In this document: positions 47,241-57,512 of the stretch, in pieces
How positions within the stretch are numbered: position 1 is the stretch's first letter
Layout of the letters: each line of letters begins with the position of its first letter
NCBI GenBank assembly: GCA_030762175.1
Contig: CM060831.1
Location: 6,152,501-6,216,500 of the forward strand
Direction of reading: 5' to 3'
DNA from: Metallyticus violacea
Lineage: Eukaryota > Arthropoda > Insecta > Mantodea > Metallyticidae
DNA: 64,000 nt
Position numbers and translations under genes: made by a program
Notes under the pieces: model-generated
The model's input: only the letters and a program-made list of their open reading frames with translations
What the model was told of the DNA's origin: nothing
Database searches by the model: none

Positions 47241-48937
47241 TGTACTTAGAATCCCGTTCTTCAAGCCTATATTTATGCACTGGCATATCTAACGAAGAAC
47301 ACAGTATAAACACCGAGCAACATAACGCACAATCATTCGCTGACAAAGTTTCCCTCACACTAACTACAAGCTGCTACCTGTATTTCCATTATACGGCCTT
47401 GAAAGTGACTTCTCTTAGTATACAGCCAGCAACTCAAATAACTTCATGTAGCCGTTTTTTTAATAGTGTTTAACACCCGTTTTCATTACTGAGGCACAAC
47501 AGGCGACTGACTAGTAGTACAGTATGTACCTCGGGAACTATGTTGTTTGCTGTGTTTCATTTCACACATAACCTAGAACCGACAACGAAGCCTGTTCTTA
47601 TGTGACGGCTGTTTTCGAATTCTGTACTGCGCTCTTTTGGCATAAGCGCGCGGCTGATGAAAGCGAGTGTACAGTTGAGTATTTCTCTTACACATAACGA
47701 AAATGTTACGCATTAATGAAATACTTTCAAAGAAACAACAACTACAATTCTTATTTTGCTTAAAAACTAAAGAATTGCGGGTTGTGATGGACAACAGCTG
47801 GTTTTAGATGATGATGATGATGCTCAAGAGTTGCAATGTTCTTATTATTTACATAAAATATTTTTGATGTTTTAAATTTTCTAAATATCACTGGGCAATT
47901 GCTCTCGGAAAGGTTTGCGTGGATACACTTTCCGTTTAATGCCCGTTTTAAGTTTAGCAATAAATCTGATCCTTTTACGTCATACCAGTTGCTATTAATA
48001 CGTAAAAACTCACAAACATGCACTTAACGGTTTTGGCGGTTTAAGATATAAACATTTGTTTTAACTATTTAAACAACGAAAATAAAAAGTACATACATTG
48101 ACGCACGTACTATACATTACAGTACGAGTTTAATCGTGTATTCAGATGTTGTTTCTCCCAGCTGGCCGGGGCTGTAAACCACTTTATTTCTAAATGACAC
48201 GATAGAGGGCGGCATTGCGATCCACTCCAGAGCCGACCGGCCGGCAATAAAAAGCAAGGGCTTCACAAAGGCCCTAGCAACACAGCCTTCAATAAAGAAA
48301 CGTTAACATGCCGTGAAAACCCAAAAGGTTTCACAATACTCTTCCTCTTCCCATTGTAACACGCTGTTAGGAAATAAACAGTTCCATTTAGGGCATCGTT
48401 TTTCAACAAGAGGTGCTGAAGGTCTACGCCGGGTTATTACAGGATTATTTCCTTCTTTGGGAGGAGACCCGGGTGGTGAACAAAAACTATCGCATTCTTA
48501 GGCGTCTGCAAGGCGCAGCGAACGTGTTTAGAACACAACTGCATAACGTTATGATTTAATAAATGAAGATCTGCTTGATATAAATAACGTTGGCTTACTC
48601 TGCTCGTTGCAAAGAACCTTAACACGTTTCAAATGCTGCAATATTTAAGTTCATGAACATACATTCGCAAACACCCTGCACCCTTCTCGTGAATCTGATA
48701 CAATTACACACAATGCCAGACAACAAAGGGAAGATCTGGGGAAGGGATCCTGCGGCAAAGTGAGCCCTTTGTCAACAACCCGCCGTGCACAGCGAAATGG
48801 CCGCATTCTCTCAGCTGTCTTATCGCACACATTCCTCTCCATTACAGCATCATTTGCTCTGGACAAAGACAAAGTGCACTCTGAATGTAAGCCCAACTGT
48901 ACGCTGTAGGAAATAATGCGTTCTCATACATAAGATG
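47241..48937. other. spacer with SINE-A 3' fragment
   Basis: At 47464-47507 the minus strand carries a SINE-A 3' end (AATAGTGTTTAACACCCG on the + strand). A short GAT repeat lies near 47807-47822. No supported gene. Confidence 0.4.
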
Positions 48938-49105
48938 TCTGCGGTTCCAATCCCGCTAAGACATTTTTTTCTCCAGGTTTTCCTCATCCCATCCATGATA
49001 AATGCCGGGGGAGATACCAAAAACTTATACCTGGGATGCTTCCTCCTTCCTTCAAATTTTTTTCCCCAAATTTATCATTTTATCTCTGTGAACTCACTTC
49101 ATTCC
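48938..49105 (+). mobile_element. SINE-A copy, partial
   Basis: Begins within the tRNA-like head (GCGGTTCCAATCCCGC, a degenerate B-box) and continues TCTCCAGGTTTTCCTCATCC, AAATGCCGGGGGAGATACC, CCTGGGATGCTTCCTCC and AATTTATCATTTTATCTC, all in SINE-A order. The A-box half and the 3' end are missing or decayed. Confidence 0.65.
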
Positions 49106-50033
49106 GTCTCCATTGCCCAAAGGAAAGAACTTACCTCGCAATATTGATAAGGACCATAAACACATTATCTGTGTTATATTGCATTTTGGTTGGCATTCGG
49201 ATTCTCTGTAAGACACATGCACAGCAACGTCAGAACAAGTTTCTGAATCACATTCCATACATGACAATCAAATGCCATCCGATGTCTATTGTTGAAGTAG
49301 GGAAATTGTGAGTGTAACATACTGCAACACGTCTTCATTGTTCTCGGTTTAAGCTCGGGATTATCAAACAGAGTTCTTACATTATCCTTCTCATATTCAT
49401 TTTGTGTTGTCTAAAGCTGTGACTCCGAAACTTTTTAGACTCGCGAATCCCTTATTAAGTATATAAAATATATATTTATATATAATTATATATAAAATAT
49501 ATAAATATATTTTATATAAAATAAAATATAAAAACAGGCTAAGCTTAAGATTCCCCTCCAAAAATGACGGAAAGCTTGTAACACTGAAACAACCTAAGTT
49601 CAAATAATTTTTATCTATTTTACATTTAAACATAACACTTAAAAGTTAATAATACAATAGTAACTTTTTCCAAAAATTATTTTACAAACCTTAGAATTAC
49701 TGTTATAATATTATTGAAATATTTTACGCATTGAAAGAATTCCATGCGAGCCTAAGTTAACACAATTACAACGTTTTAAACAAAACAGCGCATCCTTCTC
49801 ACAGAATTTCAAATGAATATGTGAGTAAATATCTTGCTTTGATGGTCAGGAACAGCAGAGGTTAAACATTATCGCCTTGCATGCTCTTCAAGTGCCTAAT
49901 AAAATGTTTCTCCTTATAACAGACTAACGTAACTTACTCCCTATTACTAAATATCTAAACTCTTGCCTCATTTCACAGAATTGAACACAATATGTCTAGT
50001 GCACGATGACCACAGTTACATATTCCGGGTGTA

Positions 50034-50077
<44 letters not shown>

Positions 50078-50085
50078 CAACAACA
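49106..50085. other. AT-rich spacer with microsatellites
   Basis: A TATATAAAATATA tract lies at about 49458-49533 and (AAT)n at 50033-50073. No supported gene. Confidence 0.5.
50033..50073. repeat. (AAT)n microsatellite
   Basis: About 13 AAT units followed by AAC units, placed directly before the LINE relic at 50086. Confidence 0.9.
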
Positions 50086-50500
50086 TAGCCGGGAGACAAG
50101 GAGACGGTATCTCTCCAATCCTGTTCAATTGTGTATTGAAGAAAGTGATCAGAGAATGAAAAACAGATAGAGGTTTTGAAAGAAACAGCAATGAAGGCGT
50201 TCGTTTAAAGAAAGTATAGGAACATTAGATGCCTGATATACAATAAGGACAATGGAGACTCAAATACGATCATATTGAAAGAGTCCAGCAGTTCAAGTAC
50301 CTAGAGGAAATCTTGACTCTGGACGTTAATGAGAAAGTAGGAATTGAATAAAAGCAAGGAAGATGCACATACCTTTTACTTATGCCAAGACACTTACTTA
50401 CAAATCCAAACCTTATTTTACTGGGCCACATTTAGACACTACAGTACAGTAGGAAAACCGGAATGCGTTTATCCGGCGGAGCTAGGAGAGAACTTTCGGT
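50086..50500 (+). mobile_element. LINE reverse-transcriptase relic
   Basis: It opens with GRQGDGISPILFNCVLKKVI, the RT motif QGD.(I/L)SP.LFN, then REWKTDRGFER, and after a deletion RVQQFKYLEEILTLD, matching the later FKYLG motif. The active-site ADD strand between them is missing. Stops occur throughout. The QGDGISP segment identifies a non-LTR RT of the type common in insects. It is a 5'-truncated and internally deleted fragment. Confidence 0.7.
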
Positions 50501-50679
50501 AACAGAAAAGAAAAACAATTTCTAAGCAAGATCCCGGAGCCCAAAAAAAGTAACAGCTATTGAGTTCACTTTTCACTTGAGACCAAGCCATGAACTATGT
50601 GAAAAGTTGGAGGAAACCTTAAACACAACGAAAAAGAAAAGAAGAAGAAAATGCGGCTAGTGTTTCATAAAAATATAGT

Positions 50680-50733
50680 TTATTATCATTATTATTATTA
50701 CTATTATTATTATTATTTTTATTATTATTATTT
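50680..50733. repeat. (ATT)n microsatellite, likely SINE-B tail
   Basis: On the minus strand this is (AAT)n and directly follows the 3' end of the SINE-B copy at 50740-50935, so it is probably its expanded tail. Confidence 0.7.
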
Positions 50734-50739
50734 TGCTTA

Positions 50740-50935
50740 TTTATGGACGCTCTTTAACATCTCAGGTCATCAGCGTCCCATTCAAATCAGGGCGTGAAAC
50801 GGCTGACAAATTTTGCTCAGAGTCCTCATTTTCCAGGCTTGAGGCTCTTTTTCTGCCGTAAATCTACGATATGGGACTCGAGGCTTTACTTTCCCTCCGA
50901 AGGAAGCCATACTTAGGATTTTTACGCCCGAAAAT
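50740..50935 (-). mobile_element. SINE-B copy lacking its tRNA head
   Basis: The reverse complement of the SINE-B body is intact from TTATGGACGCTCTTTAACAT to GGATTTTTACGCCCGAAAA, closely matching 51226-51513. It stops where the tRNA-like head should begin, so it is a 5'-truncated retroposition, with an (AAT)n tail at 50680-50733. Confidence 0.8.
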
Positions 50936-51225
50936 GAACATACAAGAAGATGGAACCAGAAAAAATAGCAAATAAAGTCCTCACCTTCCAACAGAAAAGA
51001 AAGACACAAGTCCCATGGGTGAGGATGTTCTTTAAGATTTAAAAGAATGCGGAATGAATAATGAAGAGATAGGGAAACAGAGAAGTGTTCAGAAAGTTAC
51101 GGATGTGAAGGATCTGTCGGAATAAAATCAAAGAGAACAACAAAGGAAGGAATTATAAAGAATCAGAGTATGTAAGAATACTGGCGTCGGAGAAAATAGC
51201 TTGCGATTTTTTTTTTTTTTTGATG

Positions 51226-51513
51226 ATTTATTTATGGACGCTCTTTAACAGCTCAGGTCATCAGCGTCCCATTCAACTCAGGGCGTGAAACGGCCGACAA
51301 ATTTTGCTCAGAGGCCTCTCTTTCAGGCTTGAGGTTCTTTTTCGTGCCGTAAATGTACGACACGGGACCCACGGTTTTACTTCCCCTTCCCTTCCGAAGG
51401 AAGCCACACTTAATATTTTTACGCCCCGAAAAAATCCATCGGTCCTGGCCGGGTTCGAACCCGCGATCTTGGGTTTAGGAGGCAAGTATGGTAACCACTA
51501 CACCACCAGACCG
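51226..51513 (-). mobile_element. SINE-B copy, full length, best preserved
   Basis: On the minus strand, starting at about 51513: GGTCTGGTGGTGTAGTGGTT (A-box) and ATCGCGGGTTCGAACCCGGC (B-box) form a tRNA-like head of about 75 bp. The SINE-B body follows (TACGGCACGAAAAAGAACC, GAGTTGAATGGGACGCTGA) and ends AGCGTCCATAAATAAATC plus a run of about 15 A (51208-51221 on the + strand). The unit is about 285 bp. It is the reference copy for the family in this window. Confidence 0.85.
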
Positions 51514-53101
51514 ACAATAGCTTGCGAAAGAGAAGAGAGTTGTATAATCGTATCTCATAGCTGCCTGAAACAAAATAAATAAATAAATTAAAATTAATTA
51601 TTACAAAAAAAAAACTCAAAACCCGCAATTTAGTGAAGCCCTTGAAAGATTTCGCGGAGCACAGTTTAGTTAGGGAAACTGAGACATTTACATACTGGAT
51701 ATGTGAAATCCTATAGATAATTGTTTACATTTCTGAAGAAATGTACTGCCTTGTCATGTATATTTGTGCACCTTTATCACCCTTGTGAAATTTCTGTACT
51801 CGTTTTAACCGAAAAGTCCAGTTTGAGTCGAAAACCTTCCCTTGTTAGTAGTTTAAACAACATATAGGTAGTTGTAAGTATTTCATTTCAACATATAAAC
51901 AAATAAAGACATTTTGTCAAAAGGAACTGGACATACCTAAAGAATTTTATCTTTGCTTTCTTTTTCGATACTGGATGAAAAATAGTGTCTAGGGAAGAAT
52001 TTACTATTCTAATTTTATTTAGAAGAGGAGTGTTCTTAAAATCTCAAGAAAGAGCCAAACGTTTCTGTACTTAATAAACATAAGGCCATTTTCGAAGCAT
52101 ACAAAAAGAGATTCTTAAAATTTACATATAAAATCCCTATGATTTTTTTTTAAATAATAGTAATTTATACAATTTCAGTACTCTTTGAGGTGTACAAAGA
52201 ACGTGAATTGTATGAAATCGTTTTAAACTTAATAGTTTTATATTTAAATTAAATTCGTGTTGGCGTATTAAAATAAAGAAAGCATTTTTCTACATCGCGT
52301 GTGTTATAAACGTTTATTTTATTGTATAGGTGCTTTCAAGAGGCAAGAGTTAAGAACGAATATCCAAAACAGACAATGATGCGGAGCCAACACGTAAGCC
52401 ACATTACAAGTTAAAGTACACAAATACATCTGTAATGACAAGCGATTCAATTAAAAACTAACGATGGAAAAACAGTGAAAATTAGAGAATTGTTCCTTCT
52501 TCTCCTATCATCATCACTATTCCTTTAGACCTTTTACAAGGCTTTCAAAATGTTCTCGTTTTAATTATTTGCCTTTCATTTTATGTCGACAGTTGCAGGA
52601 ACTGGCGTAATTCTAACACAGTACAACAAATGCAGTTTTCTTTTCGAAATATTTTATTTTAAAATGAATATTTCTAAATTCATGTGCACTTGAACGTAAT
52701 ACTGGAATTTAAAATCTACGGATAGTGGGCCTACCAGGCACTAAGATCTTTGTTCTCATATCTACTGATATTTCAAGTTTAAAAAATTACGAAGTTAAGT
52801 GCAGTTCATGAATTTATTTTGACAATAAACATCTTTTTCAGAAACTCGCCCGTTCTGCACTAACAATTTTAGTTAGGCCTGCTCTTCTTCCAGGATCTCC
52901 TGTACAAAAGGGTTGAGTTTGCGAATGGACAGTTTTAAATGCATCTCACGGTACACAATTCTTATTATGCATATATTAGTGACAAAGTAGATATCGTTTA
53001 ATTTACAGATGATGTTGGATATAAAAATTAAATAATACTAATTGGAAAGCACGTTGATTTTTTCCCATTCTTATAATCAGTAGATTTATTTCTCTATAGT
53101 A

Positions 53102-53152
53102 ACATCATCATCATCATCATCGTCGTCGTCGTCGTCGTCGTCGTCAACAACA
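53102..53152. repeat. compound (ATC)n(GTC)n microsatellite
   Basis: Six or seven ATC units switch abruptly to eight GTC units and then CAA units. Confidence 0.95.
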
Positions 53153-53349
53153 ACTTCTGATTCCTGTTCCGGCATCATGTTTCGTGCAATTTTCTTTTAG
53201 GTCTCTTGTTTTTCTAAAGCCTGAAGGTTTGTCAATAATGAAATGCGGTGTATTTTAGTAAAATTTCTCCACTTTTATATATAGTTTAATATTCTAATAT
53301 TTAACGAAAATATATACAACATTTTTGCACAACATTCTTTTTTTTTTTT

Positions 53350-53382
53350 CTTCTTCTTCTTCTTCTTCTTCTTCTTCTTCTT
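53350..53382. repeat. (TTC)n microsatellite
   Basis: A run of T, then about 11 TTC units, then TTTTTAGGT. The tract plus AG resembles a splice-acceptor polypyrimidine stretch, but no exon follows. Confidence 0.9.
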
Positions 53383-55984
53383 TTTAGGTATTTGGTCTAG
53401 TCTAGTGTATCTTTTTATTATTCTAAATCAAGTAATTCATTTCTGCTGTTTGTATGTTATCAACTTTTAATTATCAACCTATTGCTAGAAGAATCCTAGC
53501 ATGACCACGAAAACTGTGGAAACATCAACTTCAATATATCAGCAGTATTTCTGAAAATATACGATGATGTGAGTTTGGGTTTTGATCAATATAAACAGCT
53601 AAAAATGAAGTTCACACGAAATTTATTTCTATAGGTTTATTTTGTACATTCGAAGGCAAAAGACAGAGATAACGTCACGATTTATGAATAGCAGCAGAAG
53701 TCAGGCTCTCGATTATGTCCCCAGGAAACAAAAAGTGGACACTAACAACTAATAAATTGATGAAAAAAAAATTATTGAAATATTTTAATGAAAGAAGAGA
53801 TGTTGGAAATTATCCAAGAAAAAGAAAAGAGTTCACAAAGATCAATAATTAATTTAATAATATTAATTAAGCCTTTTTCTTATCTAAAAGAAAATTTAAG
53901 CCTTTTATGCAAAAATTCATACTAGAACTAATGATTGCCAACAGAACAACATATCACAAGTATATAGCTTAGAACACTACATTTCAAGAAAATGGAGAAA
54001 ACTAGAGTAAAATAACATATTTCATTTTATGTTTATATATTAGTAAATAAGTAAAGAAAAAGACAAGGAAAGAAACACAGTCAAATTTAGAATGCAAAGC
54101 GATGTCTCAGCTTTTACTACATGTAGTGTAGTGAACTTGAATAAGAAAGAAAGTTACATGTGACATCCAGGAGAGGCCAATTTAATTAGTACAAGAAAGA
54201 AATTAAATTCTAAACTTATAAGATATAAAAATGAATGATGCTTACACATAAAAAGAATGGAAACAGATAAAACTTTTATTAAACCCCCAAATTATCCACC
54301 AAAGAGGAAAAGATGCTTGGTTAGCCGGATCAAGCTTGTAAATATGAAGACGACAACAAATACAGCTAATTCGTATAGCGGTAATTATTTGGAGAACAAT
54401 ATTTAAAAAGTTATTGTAAATCTCCCACTGGGAGATGATTGTAATAGGCCTAGATCTGGCCTGAAATTTTTCAAAGATAACGAGCAGCTGAAATTAAGAA
54501 AAAAAAAAAGTTCTTTTTTATGAATCCTTTTTTACAACAGGTAGGAACAATTTCTCTCTTACTAAATCAATGTGAGTAGAAAGATGCATTTAGCTCAAAT
54601 TTCTCTACAGTTAAATTATTTAATTTTCTTATCAAAGATGTACCTTCAGTTGCAACCTAATGATTTAAATGTTTTATTTCTCTCTTTAACATTATTTTAA
54701 ATAAGTAAGTTCGCTTAATATATTTTGTCACGTAATTTTAAGTGAGAAAGAGATAATTGTATCATTTCATGTATCTCAGAAACCGTTAAGTTTATAGGTG
54801 GTATGGGAAGTTTGCGTGTTATCAATCTGGTCTATTTGTTATTTGAACAGAAATTCTACAAGCAATTTTTGTTTTCTAGCTCTACTAGTTGTTAAGTTAG
54901 TGCAATATTATGAGCTTACAGAGTATTCATTTATTTCGATATTACGTTAAAGTTGAATAAAACCGTTAGACAAATATCAAATGATCATTAAAGAAATTTT
55001 ACTATTATCTTAGCACACAGTTTCACTAATCAACGTCCCCAATATTTAAAATTATTATTTCATCATCCCAGCATATTCCACAACTCTTATTAATAAAATA
55101 TCGTTCTTTCAATAATTAGCGAATGACAGACTATATCATGAATATGTCAAACTTAGAATCAACGCATTGGCATTAGAATCTTTCAGGACCTCATAAAGTA
55201 TAATAATAAGGCCATTAGAAATAACTTTTAGAAGCGACATTAGCTATTACATCATGTTCATTTTTTTTTTTTTCCTGGTTAAATGGTGCATGTCGACATA
55301 ATGTTAACGTACTAATCGTTTGGGGGTTACAAATAAACTACAACTCTCAAACATAAGACATGTGTGCACAAGCTAACAAACGTTTTTCGTTGCTCAGGAA
55401 AACCAGCAGAAATTATGGCAGATTTCATAATTTTTTATGTATAGGTCTTATCTGAATTTGCATCATTTGTAGGTCAATTTCTCTCTATTTTTCGTGATAT
55501 TACTTATGCACATTAGCTATATACAACTATCTCCTCAATTTGAACAAAGTTTAATCTATAAGAAAACGAGAAAATTTATAGTAGGGAGGTCAAATATAAA
55601 AACTGTGAGCAAAAATTGTTTCAAAAGTATGTACCACTAAATTGATAAATGCATTTTATCAGATATGCTGGAAGTAATTTAAATGTTTACATCTTATACA
55701 TTTCACAGATTTTGTTTCCATAACAAACTCAGTTCTTATTTAATTAAAAAATTAATTACTAGTTAAGTTATATTTACGTAGGCTTGTATTATCAGACGAA
55801 CATTATTTATATTAATATTTTACTTGGGACACTTCATGTGAATTTGAACAAAGAAAAAGAAAAAAACTTTTGAATTTTCCATCTGCTCTTAAAATCTTGG
55901 GAAAAGTCGGAAGCGACGAAACTGCACCACCAGGTCAATAAGCTAGCAATACCCGGAAAATGGCCACATTTTACGGTTAAAGGC

Positions 55985-56234
55985 CTAACCACAATGGGCG
56001 TTGCTGTGTGGCGACGGCGCCGCTTGGGCTGCGCTGGGTGTGGCGCAAGGACGCGATTGGTCTGGAGGGGCGGGACTGGCGAGAGTCCCGCCCCCAGATG
56101 TCTCCCGAGACAGCGCCGGGCAGGCAGACGCGCAGTGTTGGTACAGCTCGTGACGGGGGAGGTTTGGCACCCCCACCCCTCCATGGGCAGCGGACGCGAC
56201 GCCGCTAGGACAACGCACTGCGTCAGACGACAAC
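55985..56234 (+). promoter_or_regulatory. GC-rich promoter / 5'UTR region of mab-21
   Basis: Composition changes sharply from AT-rich to CpG-rich at about 55985 and stays so into the coding sequence. GGGCGGGACTGGCGAGAGTC near 56069 and GTGACGGGGGAGG near 56150 give GC-box-like strings. No TATA box at a convincing distance is visible. The start codon context is ACAACATGC, favourable for insects (A at -3). The exact transcription start cannot be placed. Confidence 0.5.
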
Positions 56235-57332
56235 ATGCTGGTGCCCCCGGACATGATGGCTGCCCAATCCAAGATGTTATATCAGATCAACAAATACTAC
56301 GGCGAGCGGGTCCAGAGCCGCAAGGGACAGGTGGCCAAGACCATACGTGAAGTGTGCAAGGTGGTCCAGGACGTGCTCAAGGAGGTGGAGGTGCAGGAGC
56401 CCCGCTTCATATCCTCTCTAACGGAGTGTAACGGCCGTTACGAGGGCCTGGAGGTCATATCTCCGGGCGAGTTCGAGGTCGTGCTCTATCTTAACCAGAT
56501 GGGGGTGTTCAACTTCGTGGACGACGGCACGCTACCGGGGTGCGCAGTTCTCAAGCTCAGCGACGGCCGCAAGCGCTCCATGTCACTGTGGGTGGAGTTC
56601 ATCACGGCCTCGGGCTACCTCTCGGCCCGCAAGATCAGGTCCAGGTTTCAGACGCTAGTGGCCCAGGCCTGCGATAAGTGCGCCTACAGAGACTCTGTCA
56701 AGATGATCGCCGACACGACGGAAGTCAAGCTAAGAATACGCGAGCGTTACGTCGTTCAGATCACGCCTGCGTTCAAGTGTTCGGGCGTGTGGCCCCGTTC
56801 GGCCGCTCATTGGCCCATTCCCCACATTCCTTGGCCTCATCCTAATCTCGTCGCCGAGGTAAAAACGGAGGGCTTCGACCTCTTGTCCAAGGAATCCGTG
56901 GCGATGCAGGGCAAGCAGTCTGCCATGGAAGGCGATGCCTGGGTCTTGTCCTTCACGGAGGCCGAGAATCGCCTCATGCTGGGGGGTTGCCGAAGACGCT
57001 GCCTGAGCATCCTCAAGACGCTCCGCGACAGGCACCTGGATCTACCCGGGAATCCCGTCACTTCCTACCACATGAAGACCTTGCTCCTGTACGAGTGCGA
57101 GAAACATCCCCGGGAACTAGAGTGGGACGAGTCCTGTCTCGGAGACCGCATCAACGGCATCCTCCTGCAGCTCATCTCCTGTCTACAGTGTCGCCGGTGT
57201 CCTCACTATTTCCTGCCCAATCTGGACCTGTTCAAGGGCAAGTCTCCGAGCGCCCTCGAGAATGCAGCCAAGCAAGTGTGGCGTCTCACTCGAGAACTGC
57301 TCACTAACACGCGCTCGCTCGAAAAGCTGTAG
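56235..57332 (+). CDS. mab-21: Mab-21-like protein, intact single-exon gene
   Basis: 365 residues with no intron, frameshift or internal stop. It matches the Mab-21/MAB21L1-MAB21L2 family along its whole length: NKYYGERVQSRKGQVAKTIRE (23-43 region), VEVQEPRFISSL (51-62), RYEGLEVISPGEFEVVLYL (68-86), SDGRKRSMSLWVEFITASGY (109-128), RIRERYVVQITPAFKC (167-182), WPRSAAHWP (186-194), SILKTLRDRHLDLPGNP (258-274) and CLQCRRCPHYFLPNLD (316-331). The family has a cGAS-like nucleotidyltransferase fold; Glu79 and Glu81 sit where that fold has its metal-binding acidic pair, but no enzymatic activity is established. Mab-21 proteins act in eye, neural and body-patterning development. Residues corresponding to human MAB21L2 Glu49, Arg51 and Arg247, altered in eye-malformation patients, are conserved (Glu55, Arg57, Arg253). 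Starting at Met7 would give 359 residues, the vertebrate length; the MLVPPD extension is shared with Drosophila Mab-21 as I recall it, so I keep the first ATG. Confidence 0.97.
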   Translation: MLVPPDMMAAQSKMLYQINKYYGERVQSRKGQVAKTIREVCKVVQDVLKEVEVQEPRFISSLTECNGRYEGLEVISPGEFEVVLYLNQMGVFNFVDDGTLPGCAVLKLSDGRKRSMSLWVEFITASGYLSARKIRSRFQTLVAQACDKCAYRDSVKMIADTTEVKLRIRERYVVQITPAFKCSGVWPRSAAHWPIPHIPWPHPNLVAEVKTEGFDLLSKESVAMQGKQSAMEGDAWVLSFTEAENRLMLGGCRRRCLSILKTLRDRHLDLPGNPVTSYHMKTLLLYECEKHPRELEWDESCLGDRINGILLQLISCLQCRRCPHYFLPNLDLFKGKSPSALENAAKQVWRLTRELLTNTRSLEKL

Positions 57333-57512
57333 TATTTCTGTGTGTCTGTGTTCAAGTGATGTGATATATGTGTACATTTGTATCTATCATATGCTATATA
57401 CAGTAAATAGGAGATTGAAGACATGTGTTGTGCCTTTTCTTCGCCCGCCCGCCGCATGTCCAGGTAACCCACCTCATGTTTTTACTCCCGCACACTCTGC
57501 TCAGAAAATAAA
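57333..57512 (+). terminator. 3'UTR and poly(A) signal of mab-21
   Basis: A canonical AATAAA occurs at 57507-57512, about 175 bp after the stop codon, within the end of the GC-rich island. A weaker AGTAAA variant lies near 57402. The cleavage site would fall at about 57525-57540. Confidence 0.55.

Larger units (their letters stand above)
51514..55984. other. TE-poor AT-rich stretch upstream of mab-21
   Basis: No recognisable transposon or gene is seen in about 4.4 kb, unlike the region to the left. It has two trinucleotide microsatellites: (ATC)n(GTC)n at 53102-53152 and (TTC)n at 53350-53382. It may contain cis-regulatory DNA of mab-21, but nothing in the sequence alone proves that. Confidence 0.5.

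Noticed and set aside
51430..51513. Functional tRNA gene
   Set aside because: It has good A and B boxes, but the sequence continues into the SINE-B body and related degenerate copies exist in the window.
53338..53392. Splice acceptor after the (TTC)n tract
   Set aside because: The pyrimidine tract and AG are explained by the microsatellite, and no coding sequence follows.
55834..56350. Overlapping open frames on both strands upstream of mab-21
   Set aside because: They arise from GC-rich composition, have no recognisable domain, and overlap the likely promoter and the start of the real gene in other frames.
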